From Candidatus Endobugula sp. (GTDB lineage Bacteria; Pseudomonadota; Gammaproteobacteria; Pseudomonadales; Cellvibrionaceae), in contig JAHDEM010000005.1 of NCBI GenBank assembly GCA_020628895.1, positions 47,127 through 108,663 on the forward strand: a stretch of DNA of 61,537 nt, written 5' to 3'. Below the pieces are notes generated by a model. The model was not told the origin of the DNA, did not search any database, and worked only from the letters and a program-made list of their open reading frames with translations. This document shows positions 1-8,638 of this stretch, piece after piece. Each line of letters starts with the position of its first letter. Position 1 is the first letter of the stretch. A program made the translations under genes and the position numbers.

Positions 1-507
1 CAGAGCGTATCTGCTTGGTGCATAGAACAACTTCGTAGCCTTCTACCAGGCACTATTGATCGAATAACTCTCACGTTTGTACCAGAACCTATCGCCCACC
101 ACTATTATCACTATAGCCACGGTTTAAAAAAACATGCCGGCAATTGTCAGCGGATCGCCCACGGACACCGCTCTACCATTGAAATACAAAAAGATGGGGT
201 ACGTGATCATTTCTTAGAAGAAACATGGTGTCAGCAATGGCGAGATATTTATGTAGGCACACAGGAAGACTTAGTCGTTAAGGCCAGTGACAACCAAGAT
301 CTATACCATCATTTTGAATATGACTCAGACCAAGGGCATTTTGAACTCATCATCCCCAAAGAGGACTGTCACTTAATTAACACCGACTCTACTGTTGAGT
401 TAATTGCGCAACATATTGCCAACACGTTAAAACAACAATATCCATCAAGCAAATTTATTGTGAGAGCATACGAAGGGATAGCTAAAGGCGCGGTTGCGTT
501 TTCTTAA
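1..507 (+). CDS. 6-carboxy/6-pyruvoyl tetrahydropterin synthase family protein (3' part)
   Basis: Open from the left edge to TAA at 505-507, giving 168 residues; the start lies outside the window. The middle of the visible part, residues about 44-62, has the family signature GNCQRIAHGHRS. This resembles the catalytic-Cys and HGH zinc-ligand stretch of QueD. The C-terminus, RAYEGIAKGAVAFS, resembles the family's terminal strand with its substrate-binding Glu. Family members make 6-carboxytetrahydropterin for queuosine or related pterins. Because substantial sequence lies before the HGH motif, the whole protein may be longer than a 120-residue QueD, possibly a two-domain form. No other queuosine gene is visible. 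The family call is fairly firm; the exact reaction is inferred. Confidence 0.7.
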   Translation, partial: QSVSAWCIEQLRSLLPGTIDRITLTFVPEPIAHHYYHYSHGLKKHAGNCQRIAHGHRSTIEIQKDGVRDHFLEETWCQQWRDIYVGTQEDLVVKASDNQDLYHHFEYDSDQGHFELIIPKEDCHLINTDSTVELIAQHIANTLKQQYPSSKFIVRAYEGIAKGAVAFS

Positions 508-544
508 CAATCACCCCTCTAGAACAAAATCACACAGACTAACA

Positions 545-578
545 ACAAGCCACTGCTATGAAGTGTGCGGTGGCTTGT
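545..578. terminator. Hairpin between convergent genes
   Basis: ACAAGCCACTGC at 545-556 pairs with GCGGTGGCTTGT at 567-578, a 12-bp stem with one wobble pair and a 10-nt loop. It lies in the 96-bp gap between two convergent genes, the pterin synthase and lysS. Neither side has a clear T run, so a bidirectional terminator role is inferred from position and stem strength. Confidence 0.45.
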
Positions 579-603
579 ATGTAAGAAGATAGGCGCTTAC
601 TTA

Positions 604-2109
604 TCACTCCGGACGCATATGAGGAAACAGCAATACGTCACGTATTGAAGGAGAATCGGTAAGTAGCATAACTAAGCGATCGATACCAATACCTTCCCCT
701 GCAGTGGGCGGCAAGCCATACTCTAAAGCACGAATATAATCGCCATCGTAATGCATGGCTTCATCGTCCCCAGAATCTTTTTCTGCAACCTGCTCTTGGA
801 AACGCGCAGCCTGATCTTCAGCATCATTAAGCTCTGAGAAACCATTAGCAATTTCGCGGCCGCCAACAAAAAATTCAAAACGATCTGTCACAAAAGGGTT
901 GTTGTCGTTACGGCGCGCTAATGGTGATACTTCGGTTGGATATTCAGTAATAAACGTTGGATGATCTAAACGATGCTCAACCGTCTTTTCGAAGATTTCA
1001 ATTTGTACTTTACCTAGGCCCCAAGAATCTTTTAGTGGGATACCTAAATTAGTCGCTATCTGGCGCGCCTGCGGTTCATCTGATAGAGCATCGGCAGAAA
1101 TATCATCGTTAAACTGCAAAATAGAGTCAAAAACACTTAATCGAGTAAATGGCTTAGCGAAATCATAAATCACCTCTTCTACCACTTCACCATCAGCGTT
1201 CTTAACCGTGTTTTTTACGTCAGTAGTACCTAGCACATTTTCAGCAATTTGACGCAACATGTCTTCGGTTAGATCCATTAGATCATTATAATCTGCATAC
1301 GCTTGATAGAATTCCAACATCGTAAATTCTGGATTATGACGAGTAGATAACCCTTCGTTACGAAAATTACGGTTGATCTCATATACACGCTCAAAACCAC
1401 CGACGACTAAGCGCTTTAAATACAGTTCTGGCGCAATACGTAAGAACATATCCATATCTAAGGCATTATGGTGAGTCACAAATGGGCGAGCCGTTGCCCC
1501 ACCAGGGATAGATTGCAACATTGGCGTTTCGACTTCTAAGAAACTTTTACTGTTTAGATAGTTTCGAATAAAGCTAATAATCTGAGAGCGTACTGTAAAG
1601 GTATCACGCACCTGTGGATTCACAATAAGATCGACATAACGCTGGCGATAGCGAATTTCTTGATCGGCAAGACCGTGATATTTATCCGGTAGTGGACGCA
1701 GTGCTTTGGTGAGTAATTGAAACTCTTCTAAATTAACATACAAGTCACCTTTACCAGACTTGTGCAAAGCACCGGTAACATTCACAATATCGCCAATGTC
1801 CCATAACCCGCTGGTTTCTTTCAGTATCTTTTGTGCATCTTTACTGGCATAAAGCTGTATTTGACCTGAGACATCCTGCAATACCAAGAACGGACCCCGC
1901 TTGGCCATAATACGACCAGCCACAGACACTTTGTGATCTAAAGCTTCTAACTCTTCTTTGCTTTTGTCGCCAAATTGATTCTGCAAATCTGCTGCTTTAT
2001 GTTCGCGGGTGACGGCATTCGGGAAAGCAATACCCTGCTCACGAATAGCACCTAATTTCTCACGACGTTCTGCAATTAATTTATTTTCGTCTTTTGATTC
2101 GTTATTCAT
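604..2109 (-). CDS. lysS: Lysine--tRNA ligase, class II
   Basis: 501 aa, close to the usual 500-505. It charges tRNA-Lys with lysine in the cytoplasm using ATP. An N-terminal OB-fold anticodon-binding domain (about residues 60-150, [19 protein letters not shown]) is followed by the class II catalytic core. Motif 1 is around [15 protein letters not shown], motif 2 is [15 protein letters not shown], and motif 3 near the C-terminus is [13 protein letters not shown]. The gene lies 89 bp downstream of prfB on the same strand, the usual prfB-lysS operon, and a heptamer tandem repeat occupies much of that spacer. The ATG start gives a complete N-terminus. The identification is secure. Confidence 0.97.
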   Translation of the reverse strand: MNNESKDENKLIAERREKLGAIREQGIAFPNAVTREHKAADLQNQFGDKSKEELEALDHKVSVAGRIMAKRGPFLVLQDVSGQIQLYASKDAQKILKETSGLWDIGDIVNVTGALHKSGKGDLYVNLEEFQLLTKALRPLPDKYHGLADQEIRYRQRYVDLIVNPQVRDTFTVRSQIISFIRNYLNSKSFLEVETPMLQSIPGGATARPFVTHHNALDMDMFLRIAPELYLKRLVVGGFERVYEINRNFRNEGLSTRHNPEFTMLEFYQAYADYNDLMDLTEDMLRQIAENVLGTTDVKNTVKNADGEVVEEVIYDFAKPFTRLSVFDSILQFNDDISADALSDEPQARQIATNLGIPLKDSWGLGKVQIEIFEKTVEHRLDHPTFITEYPTEVSPLARRNDNNPFVTDRFEFFVGGREIANGFSELNDAEDQAARFQEQVAEKDSGDDEAMHYDGDYIRALEYGLPPTAGEGIGIDRLVMLLTDSPSIRDVLLFPHMRPE

Positions 2110-2146
2110 AATAATCTTTTCTATGTATTTAAAAATAAAATTCTAT

Positions 2147-2191
2147 GCTTGTAGCTTGTAGCTTGTAGCTTGTAGCTTGTAGCTTGTAGCT
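2147..2191. repeat. 7-bp tandem repeat (GCTTGTA)n
   Basis: Six perfect copies of GCTTGTA run from 2147 to 2188, followed by a partial GCT. In the transcript of the minus-strand operon they read as TACAAGC units. They sit between the prfB stop and the lysS start. A two-unit version (AACAAGC-TACAAGC) lies just before glnD at 58679-58692. Slipped-strand copy-number change would alter the prfB-lysS spacing, but any effect is speculative. Confidence 0.9.
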
Positions 2192-2198
2192 AACAGTA

Positions 2199-3294
2199 TT
2201 ACAAACCGGCTTTTAGACTTGCCTCAATAAACTGATCTAAACTGCCATCTAACACTGCCTGACAGTTACTCGTTTGTACATTGGTGCGTAAATCTTTAAT
2301 GCGTTGATCATCTAACACGTAAGAGCGAATTTGACTGCCCCAGCCAATATCGGACTTATTATCTTCTAGCGCTTGTTTATCTGCATTACGCCGTTGTAAC
2401 TCTTGCTCGTACAATTTAGCACGCAGCATCTTCCACGCGGTATCACGGTTTTGGTGCTGAGAACGCTGACTCTGGCATTGAACAACAATACCACTGGGTT
2501 CATGGGTTAAACGTACAGCAGAATCGGTTTTGTTCACATGCTGACCACCCGCACCTGATGCCCGATAAGTATCTTCACGCACTTGGGATTTATCAACATC
2601 TACTTCGAAGTTATCATCAATCTCAGGCGATACAAATACCGAACAAAATGATGTGTGGCGTCGACTGCTCGAATCAAAAGGTGATTTACGCACTAATCGG
2701 TGCACGCCAGTTTCCGTACGAAGCCAACCAAATGCGTATTCACCTTCAAAACGAATAGTGGCACTTTTAATGCCCGCAACGTCTCCAGCAGATGCTTCTT
2801 CAAGGGTTGTTTTAAACCCTCTAGCATCTCCCCAGCGCAAGTACATACGCAATACCATTTCTGCCCAATCTTGTGCTTCTGTGCCTCCCGAGCCGGATTG
2901 AATATCCAAATAAGCATTATTCGCATCGGTTTCACCGGAGAACATTCGGCGAAACTCTAGCTTTTCTAACTGCTCACTCAATAGATCTATTTCGGATTGC
3001 ACATCGGCTAACATGGCTTCGTCACCATCTTCTACAGCCATATCTAATAGATCACGCGCATCAACAACGCCCGTATCAAGGGTTTGTATGGTATTAACAA
3101 TGGCCTCTAATGATGAGCGCTCTTTCCCCAATGCTTGAGCTCGATTGGGGTCATTCCAAACTTCGGGTTCAGCCAGTTCTAGCTCAACTTCAGCCAACTG
3201 CTCTTGTTTAGCATCATAGTCAAAGATACCCCCTGAGCACATCTGTACGCTCTTGTAAGGACTTTAGGGTAGTGAGAAAGGGATTAATTTCCAT
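2199..3294 (-). CDS. prfB: Peptide chain release factor 2, with programmed +1 frameshift
   Basis: The first reading frame starts at ATG 3294-3292, reads [20 protein letters not shown], and after 24 codons meets an in-frame TGA at 3222-3220. A +1 slip at CTT-TGA-C then continues into the main frame to the stop at 2199, giving 364 aa, the normal RF2 length. The SD-like AGGGGG stimulator at 3234-3229 precedes TAT-CTT-TGA-C, exactly as in E. coli. RF2 recognises UGA and UAA. The SPF stop-recognition tripeptide (VRKSPFDS, about residues 204-206) and the catalytic GGQ (about 249-251) are present. An in-frame ATG at 3242 would give a truncated product and is not the true start. The gene heads the prfB-lysS pair. 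Confidence 0.96.
3219..3234 (-). promoter_or_regulatory. prfB +1 programmed frameshift site
   Basis: On the minus strand the order is AGGGGG (3234-3229), TAT, then CTTTGAC (3225-3219). The purine stretch pairs with the anti-SD of 16S rRNA and promotes slippage of tRNA-Leu from CUU to UUU. Low RF2 lengthens the pause at UGA and raises frameshifting, giving autoregulation. All elements match the well-known consensus. Confidence 0.95.
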
Positions 3295-3368
3295 AAATAT
3301 CGTTTTCTTAGTATTTACCACATTATTTGGCGCTTTAAATTGGGCGGGAATTGTACCCTATACTCAGC

Positions 3369-4205
3369 TCAAGGTGCCAGAGTCTCTTCGAGTTTACGCG
3401 CCAAGCGAAAGCCAGCAAGCCGTAAACGCTCAACAGCAAGGGGGTGATATTGACGACAATAATCATTGGGGAGTCTCTGGCTATCAGTATCACGATATAA
3501 GCTTTTTGTCATTGCCAGAGATTCATCAGCCCATGAAATTATCGAGTAAGTAGAAATGACAGAAATATCTGGCTTTTTACCGCCATTCCAAAGGTATCGG
3601 CCAATCGTTTTCCATGATGATGAACGCGGCAAATCTGCACTAAAAGGCTGACAATACAGAAGTGTACTATCCCAAAGCCCATGCAGTGACAAAAGCTTAC
3701 CCTCAAAGATCACTTTTTTAGCTGTGCCTCCTCGGTCATAAGCATAAGACACGTGCAGGGGCTGATGTAAATCACCAATAAAGTGACTCATTAATAACAA
3801 GGCTTCATCACGCTGGCGTTGAGATAAAGAAGGAAGACGAATACGAGTGGCATAATAGTCGACTGCTGTAATAACACATCGCGGTTTTTGACTAATTTTT
3901 CGGCCAACAAGACATTGTGATGACTTTACCGAAGACGAAGAGACAGGAACATTAATATAGTGCAAAGGCTTGAGGAAATCATAACTGGCGTTTTTTCGAA
4001 TACGATCAGCCCATACACAGCTATCAGCAAATGTTTTATAACCCATACGCTTTGCTGTTTGCGATAATATTTTTTTGACTTCTGACGATGAATCACGCCA
4101 CGCGATATCGCAAACAATGCGATGCCCCAAGCCACCCCAAGAATAGCTATTGGCGCTAAAAAAGGTAATAACAAATAGAATATTAATGCAAATAAGTTGT
4201 CTCAT
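3369..4205 (-). CDS. Exported S1/P1-family zinc nuclease
   Basis: 278 aa from the start chosen here (MRQLICINILF); an upstream ATG at 4223 adds six residues. A signal peptide should end at ANSYS, exposing the N-terminal Trp of WGGLGHR, whose amino and carbonyl groups bind zinc in this family. The other zinc ligands are all visible: His in GHR, Asp in WADRIR, His in LHYINV, His/Asp/His in SHFIGDLHQPLH, and His/Asp in LHGLWDST. Such enzymes degrade single-stranded DNA or RNA and remove 3'-phosphates, probably in the periplasm or outside the cell as nutrient scavenging. The gene stands alone, 75 bp upstream of prfB on the same strand. No good SD decides the start. Confidence 0.88.
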   Translation of the reverse strand: MRQLICINILFVITFFSANSYSWGGLGHRIVCDIAWRDSSSEVKKILSQTAKRMGYKTFADSCVWADRIRKNASYDFLKPLHYINVPVSSSSVKSSQCLVGRKISQKPRCVITAVDYYATRIRLPSLSQRQRDEALLLMSHFIGDLHQPLHVSYAYDRGGTAKKVIFEGKLLSLHGLWDSTLLYCQPFSADLPRSSSWKTIGRYLWNGGKKPDISVISTYSIISWADESLAMTKSLYRDTDSQRLPNDYCRQYHPLAVERLRLAGFRLARKLEETLAP

Positions 4206-4385
4206 GGCAATACGGCAATACATGGCGCTACAAGTAACATAATTCAGAAATTCTACTATAATTTAATTTTACAATGAACTTTCAAAAATAACTGGAGTCT
4301 CAAAAAATGTGCGATAAATGATTATATTTTATAACATCTATTGACTATAATTTTTTATTATTTTAACTACTGGAGAAAAACCACA

Positions 4386-4670
4386 ATGAATAAAGCAAAA
4401 ACATCACTTGCTATTACTAGCGCTATTGCTGCAGGTCTTTTTATGGCAACCGCTAACGATGCAGTTGCAGGCCCTAAATTTAAAGCAGAGAAGTGTTATG
4501 GTGTTTCAAAAGCAGGTAAAAATGATTGTGCTGCTGGCCCAGGCACAAGCTGCGCAGGCACATCTACAGTAGATGCTCAAGGCAACGCGTGGATGTTCGT
4601 ACCTAAAGGTAGCTGTGAAAGATTAGTTGGTGGTTCACTAGAACCAACTGATGCAAATTTACCAAGCTAA
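4386..4670 (+). CDS. bufA: Bufferin-type RiPP precursor (DUF2282)
   Basis: 94 aa starting at ATG 4386, preceded by GGAGA. An in-frame upstream TTG at 4341 lacks an SD and is rejected. Residues 1-28 form a signal peptide ending ANDAVAG. The mature part has four Cys (37, 48, 56, 77) in EKCYGV, KNDCAAG, GTSCAGT and KGSCERL. This fits the DUF2282 precursors of bufferins, exported peptides whose Cys are modified by an MNIO enzyme and which bind copper. The downstream DUF692, DUF2063 and DoxX genes support the call. A strong terminator hairpin follows the stop, so the precursor is probably made in excess over the enzymes. The modification pattern cannot be read from sequence. Confidence 0.85.
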   Translation: MNKAKTSLAITSAIAAGLFMATANDAVAGPKFKAEKCYGVSKAGKNDCAAGPGTSCAGTSTVDAQGNAWMFVPKGSCERLVGGSLEPTDANLPS

Positions 4671-4705
4671 ACATTTGGTTCATAACACCATACGTGTTTG
4701 ACCAT

Positions 4706-4732
4706 AAAGGCCAGTGTATACTGGCCTTTTTT
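4706..4732 (+). terminator. Rho-independent terminator/attenuator after bufA
   Basis: AAAGGCCAGT (4706-4715) pairs perfectly with ACTGGCCTTT (4720-4729) around a GTAT loop and runs into six T (4727-4732). It lies between the precursor gene and the enzyme gene. It probably ends most transcripts after bufA, with read-through supplying bufB, bufC and bufD. Confidence 0.85.
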
Positions 4733-4778
4733 ATAACCATTAAAAACCTAGCTTTAAAAAATAAACGCAGAGAAATAA

Positions 4779-5627
4779 ATGGCAACAAAATTAACCGGTG
4801 TGGGGGTAGGATTAAAACCACAACACTATGAACACATCCTAACAAATAAACCCAACATCGATTGGTTTGAGGTTCATCCAGAAAACTATATGGGGGCTGG
4901 GGGCTTACCACATAAATATTTGACGGACATTACGCAGCACTACCCACTTTCTATGCATGGCGTCGGTTTATCATTAGGTAGTGCTGATGGTGTTAGTGAC
5001 GAACACTTATCCGCGCTAAAAAAAGTCGTTGACCGTTATCAACCAGCACAAGTATCCGAACATTTGTCATGGAGCCACTGGAAACACACTTATCTTAACG
5101 ACTTGCTACCCCTTCCCTACAATAAAGAAACATTAAACACTGTTATCAGTAACACTCAGAAAGTACAAGAAACATTACAGCGAACCATCCTCATCGAAAA
5201 CCCCTCTGCTTATTTAGGGTTCTCTCATAGCGATATGAGTGAGACACAATTTCTACAGGAATTAGTGAAACAAACAGGTTGTCAATTATTACTTGATGTT
5301 AATAATGTTTACGTTTCATCTAAAAACCAGTTTTTTTCGAGCGACTATTACATTGAGCAATACCCTTTAGAAGCAGTAAGAGAAATCCATTTGGCGGGGC
5401 ATGCACAAGAGACAATTGATAACGAAGTTGTACTGATCGACGATCACGGTTCACCCGTTATTGATGATGTATGGAATTTGCTTGATATCACACTAGACAA
5501 ACTTGGTCACGATGTCCCACTATTAATTGAATGGGATACCAACGTTCCAGACTTCGACATCTTGTTAACAGAAGCCAATAAGGCACGAGAGATATCTAAC
5601 AAACATTGCAAAGAGACAACGCAATGA
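4779..5627 (+). CDS. bufB: DUF692 / MNIO family RiPP-modifying enzyme
   Basis: 282 aa, TIM-barrel DUF692 family (multinuclear non-heme iron-dependent oxidative enzymes). Characteristic stretches are FEVHPENYMGAGG, SMHGVGLSLGS, VSEHLSWS, LIENPSAYLGF, LLDVNNVYVSS, EIHLAGHAQ, LIDDHGSPV and LIEWDTNVPDF. They supply the His, Glu, Asp and Asn residues expected to hold the iron cluster. Family members oxidise Cys in precursor peptides, for example to oxazolone-thioamide or thiooxazole groups. It starts at ATG 4779 after GAGA and ends in an ATGA overlap with bufC, so the two are translationally coupled. Its probable substrate is the upstream DUF2282 peptide; that pairing is inferred from context. Confidence 0.9.
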   Translation: MATKLTGVGVGLKPQHYEHILTNKPNIDWFEVHPENYMGAGGLPHKYLTDITQHYPLSMHGVGLSLGSADGVSDEHLSALKKVVDRYQPAQVSEHLSWSHWKHTYLNDLLPLPYNKETLNTVISNTQKVQETLQRTILIENPSAYLGFSHSDMSETQFLQELVKQTGCQLLLDVNNVYVSSKNQFFSSDYYIEQYPLEAVREIHLAGHAQETIDNEVVLIDDHGSPVIDDVWNLLDITLDKLGHDVPLLIEWDTNVPDFDILLTEANKAREISNKHCKETTQ

Positions 5628-6427
5628 CGACGAATACAAACCTAGAACAATGGCAAGAGCAGTTTACCTCTTCACTTTTCAATGATCTAAGCGATGAACT
5701 CAAAACGAGTTTTAAAACAGCATCTGACATTGCCAGCAATCAGCGTTTCGCTATTTATAAAAACAATGTATTTCATTCACTAACTAATGCTTTAGGCGAT
5801 TTATATCCTGTTATTAAAAAGTTGGTGGGTGATGATTTTTTTAATGGAACAGCGGCATTTTATTTGCGGCAACATCCACCACAACAGGCAGCTATGGTAC
5901 ATTTTGCTCAAGATTTTCCCGACTTTCTGGAAACATTTGAACATACACAAACGCTTACCTACTTAGCACCAGTCGCTCGGCTAGAACTGGCACGTCATCA
6001 GGCCTACCATGCACAGGATTGTAAACCGATAAATAGTGATTATATTGGGCAAATTCAACCTGAAGCACTGGCAGAATCACGCTTTCTACTCCATCCTTCG
6101 CTACAATTAATCACCTCAAATCAGCCAATTTTTGACATTTGGCAAAGTAATCAGGATGGCAACAATAGTGAAAAAAACATACAATTGAATGAACCACAGC
6201 AGGTTTTAATAGTCAGACCGTATTATGATGTATACACTTATAAAATTAATTTAAGCACTTACCACTTCGTGGACCATTTGCTCAAAGGAAATACACTGCA
6301 AGAAGCCATTAATTATATAGGTACAGCACATAGTGAATTAGAAGTTGATGAAGCTGATATTAGTCAAATCATCCACTTCTTATTAAACGAAGAACTGATC
6401 TATCAAGTTCAAACACCAGGCGAATGA
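5624..6427 (+). CDS. bufC: DUF2063 partner protein of the MNIO enzyme
   Basis: 267 aa from the ATG at 5624, which overlaps the bufB stop (ATGA). The N-terminal half (about residues 8-110) has the DUF2063 pattern: NQRFAIYKNNVFHSLTNAL, then YPVIKKLVGDDFF, FYLRQHPP and YLAPVARLELARHQAYHA. The C-terminal half is a mixed domain ending with acidic residues and a short helix (DISQIIHFLLNEELIY). Family proteins act as recognition partners that bring the precursor to the MNIO enzyme in the cytoplasm. No catalytic motif is visible. An in-frame upstream TTG at 5606 would lie inside bufB and is less likely. Confidence 0.85.
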   Translation: MTTNTNLEQWQEQFTSSLFNDLSDELKTSFKTASDIASNQRFAIYKNNVFHSLTNALGDLYPVIKKLVGDDFFNGTAAFYLRQHPPQQAAMVHFAQDFPDFLETFEHTQTLTYLAPVARLELARHQAYHAQDCKPINSDYIGQIQPEALAESRFLLHPSLQLITSNQPIFDIWQSNQDGNNSEKNIQLNEPQQVLIVRPYYDVYTYKINLSTYHFVDHLLKGNTLQEAINYIGTAHSELEVDEADISQIIHFLLNEELIYQVQTPGE

Positions 6428-6468
6428 CGCCAATACAACAATTACTATATTAAAAGACGGAGCATCTT

Positions 6469-6939
6469 ATGAAGTCATTCCTTTGCAAATTACTATCGCC
6501 TATTGATAGTTTATTATCCTTAATACCTGAATGGTTCGTTAATATTGCTATGCGATTAGTGATATTTAAAGTTTTTTGGTCTGCCGTACAAACCAAAATT
6601 ACTGGACTTACCATAGCAGGTCAACATTTTGCTTTTTGGAATGTCACTGACAGCACCTTCTTGTTATTTGACTTTGAATACGGTATTCCTTTAATCCCTA
6701 GCGAACTAGCAGCCTATTTAGGTACATTCGGGGAATTTTTCTTAGCATTAATGATTTTGTTTGGCTTCTTTACTCGTTTTGCGGCTGTAGGGTTAATGGT
6801 GATGACGATGACCATACAATTCTTTGTATACCCTGATGCATGGTGGAGTGTACATGCTTATTGGGCACTTATTTTATTATACTTAATGCGCAATGGTGGC
6901 GGTGTTTTATCTGTGGACTCATTGCTTCTCAAAAAATAA
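6469..6939 (+). CDS. bufD: DoxX family membrane protein of the bufferin operon
   Basis: 156 aa with about four transmembrane helices (around residues 20-40, 75-105, 107-125 and 130-148) and the DoxX features GIPLIPSELAAYLGTFGEFFLAL and FGFFTRFAAVGLMVMT. ATG 6469 has a GGAG SD. It lies 41 bp after bufC and is followed by a strong terminator, so it is the last gene of the operon. DoxX-family proteins often accompany DUF2282/MNIO clusters. A role in metal, thiol or redox handling at the inner membrane is inferred; its biochemical activity is not evident from the sequence. Confidence 0.82.
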   Translation: MKSFLCKLLSPIDSLLSLIPEWFVNIAMRLVIFKVFWSAVQTKITGLTIAGQHFAFWNVTDSTFLLFDFEYGIPLIPSELAAYLGTFGEFFLALMILFGFFTRFAAVGLMVMTMTIQFFVYPDAWWSVHAYWALILLYLMRNGGGVLSVDSLLLKK

Positions 6940-6952
6940 CCATACCCAAACC

Positions 6953-6982
6953 AAAAAAAGGCCTCAATATGAGGCCTTTTTT
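6953..6982 (+). terminator. Rho-independent terminator after the bufferin operon
   Basis: AAAAGGCCTCA and TGAGGCCTTTT pair around a short ATA loop, and the right arm runs into six T (6977-6982). It lies 13 bp after the DoxX stop codon and closes the operon. Confidence 0.88.
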
Positions 6983-7210
6983 ATTGTCCATACCAATGAT
7001 AGATTCATTCAATGACAACAATAAACCTTTGCTTAACAAACAATCATATCGAACACTTGTATAATATCTACATTAAGTAATAATATCGTCCATGCCGTAA
7101 GGCCTTTGGATGCGCAACTGATCAATTAAACGTCAATTTCTCTACAAAAAGTAAAACCTTTATATCAGATATATAATTTACACCGACTCAACACAAGCTA
7201 AGGACAGACT

Positions 7211-7809
7211 ATGCATATTATCTTCAGAATAACTCTTGCCTTTAATTTATTTTATTACTGACAGCTTGTGGTTCGAATACAATTAAGATAGGTGATACCA
7301 GTGCTGAGATAACGGCTCAAGCTAGTCTTGATATGGGTATACTCGCTATTCCATTGGTTCTTGAAAGAGACATAATGGTTTCTTCAACATCAATGGATAA
7401 TTTTACAGAGGTTAAAATACAAGATAGCCAAAACAATCAGACACCTTTATTGATTCAAACAAAACCAGGCAACCATTATTTTTTATATAAACTAGAACCC
7501 GGAAAATACTCAGTGGCAGGTTTTAGAAGAGTATTTTATAACTACAAAAGAAAAGAATACTATAACGATGGTAGTTTTGATAGCGTTCAAGGAAATCCAT
7601 ACTTCCATATTGAAACGGGAAAAATTACTATTCTGCCCTATGTATTTTTTACACAACTGGAATATTCAAATAGTGGTACAGATAGAGTTTTATTAAGAGA
7701 TATATTTTTTAAACGATATAAAGATAAACAAATACTGACTGATTTAATCATCCAAAAAAAAGAGGCTAAAAACTGGGAAATTATTTGGCCTCAACTTAAA
7801 TACTTTTAA
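7211..7809 (+). pseudogene. Lipoprotein gene frameshifted in its signal peptide (paralogue of 8873-9451)
   Basis: Starting at ATG 7211, after TAAGGACAG as in its paralogue, the frame reads MHIIFRITLAFNLFYY and stops at 7259-7261. One frame over, the lipobox LLTACGSN begins at 7255 and the rest of the protein runs to 7809. Restoring the frame requires one extra base within the AT-rich stretch around 7243-7254. The body aligns with the downstream lipoprotein: MGILAIPLVLE against TGILAIPKGLE, and NWEIIWPQ against NWDIIWPQ at the end. A cytosolic product from ATG 7333 (158 aa) is possible but lacks the lipobox. It could be a decaying copy, a phase-variable gene or a sequencing error. Function is not recognised. 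Confidence 0.7.
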
Positions 7810-7879
7810 TACTTGCAAACACTTGATCACTTTGATTTGAAGAAAAGTGTCTACTAAACAGAAAATCGTTAATATATTC

Positions 7880-8638
7880 TTATGCAGACTTAATATAATC
7901 AATGTTAGTTACAAAAATAGTTTCTACATTTTCTTCATTCATCTTCCAGTGCCAGACAACATTACAATCAAGTAGCGCCATTCCATACTGATGTTCAGCG
8001 ATCGTTTTTTGATGGTAAGCAGGTCTGGGGTCCTGCTGTAAAATTTGAATAATCAACAAACTAATATCTATAGATTTTTGTTTGTAATACACGCTACAAA
8101 ATTGTTTCACTGACTGAGATAAAACAACTTCTACTAAATCAGGTTCACGAATCGCAAGATTATTACTTGCACTATTAACACAATCGGCATAAGGCACATA
8201 AGGTTTAATATCTACAATAGGCGTATCATCCAAAATATCAACACCTGAAACGAACAAACTTACCTTAGAGCCCTCTATAAATACACTATCTAATTTAACA
8301 ACAGATAATCCTAAGTTATTAGGACGGAATGATGAGCGAGTGGCAAACACACCTGTTTTTTGATTACCCCCTAAACGAGGCGGCCTAACTTTTGCTTTCC
8401 ACGCTTTTTGATAGTGTTTATGAAAAATAAATGTTAACCATAGATGACTACAATTTTCTAAACCAACGACACTATCGGGATCATTAAAAGGAGGGACGAG
8501 TTCTATAATACCTTTAGCAGCAGGAGCTAACAGAGGCTGCCGAGGAATACCAAACTTTTCAGGGAAGCAAGTTTTAATAAAGCCTATCGGTTTAACAATA
8601 TATTGATCAGATTGATGAACATCTTTTGTTTCTTTCAT
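7880..8638 (-). CDS. trmO: tRNA (N6-threonylcarbamoyladenosine-37-N6)-methyltransferase, TrmO/TsaA family
   Basis: 252 aa, VirR/TsaA-fold SAM-dependent methyltransferase. Matching blocks are VKPIGFIKTCFPEKFGIPRQ, LENCSHLWLTFIFH, RPPRLGGNQKTGVFATRS, SFRPNNLGLSVVKL and DILDDTPIVDIKPYVPYAD. TrmO adds the N6-methyl group to t6A37 of some tRNAs, improving decoding of ACY threonine codons. The length is near that of E. coli TrmO (about 235). It sits alone between the two paralogous lipoprotein genes on the opposite strand. No strong SD precedes the ATG, so the exact start is not certain. Confidence 0.92.
   Translation of the reverse strand: MKETKDVHQSDQYIVKPIGFIKTCFPEKFGIPRQPLLAPAAKGIIELVPPFNDPDSVVGLENCSHLWLTFIFHKHYQKAWKAKVRPPRLGGNQKTGVFATRSSFRPNNLGLSVVKLDSVFIEGSKVSLFVSGVDILDDTPIVDIKPYVPYADCVNSASNNLAIREPDLVEVVLSQSVKQFCSVYYKQKSIDISLLIIQILQQDPRPAYHQKTIAEHQYGMALLDCNVVWHWKMNEENVETIFVTNIDYIKSA

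Noticed and set aside
2147-2191. Heptamer array as a CRISPR or attachment site
   Set aside because: Units are contiguous 7-mers without spacers and no cas or integrase gene is present. It is a simple tandem repeat.
2693-3097. Several 70-86 codon frames overlapping prfB
   Set aside because: They are alternative-frame shadows of a conserved gene, with no SD or recognisable protein sequence.
3272-3553. 93-codon plus-strand open frame starting in the prfB leader
   Set aside because: It is antisense to the prfB N-terminus and to the 3' end of the nuclease gene, has a GTG start without SD, and has no family sequence. Both overlapped genes are well supported.
7261-7290. tRNA-like GGTTCGAAT in the lipoprotein region
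   Set aside because: No cloverleaf could be built around it, and the bases encode the lipobox region of the frameshifted lipoprotein.
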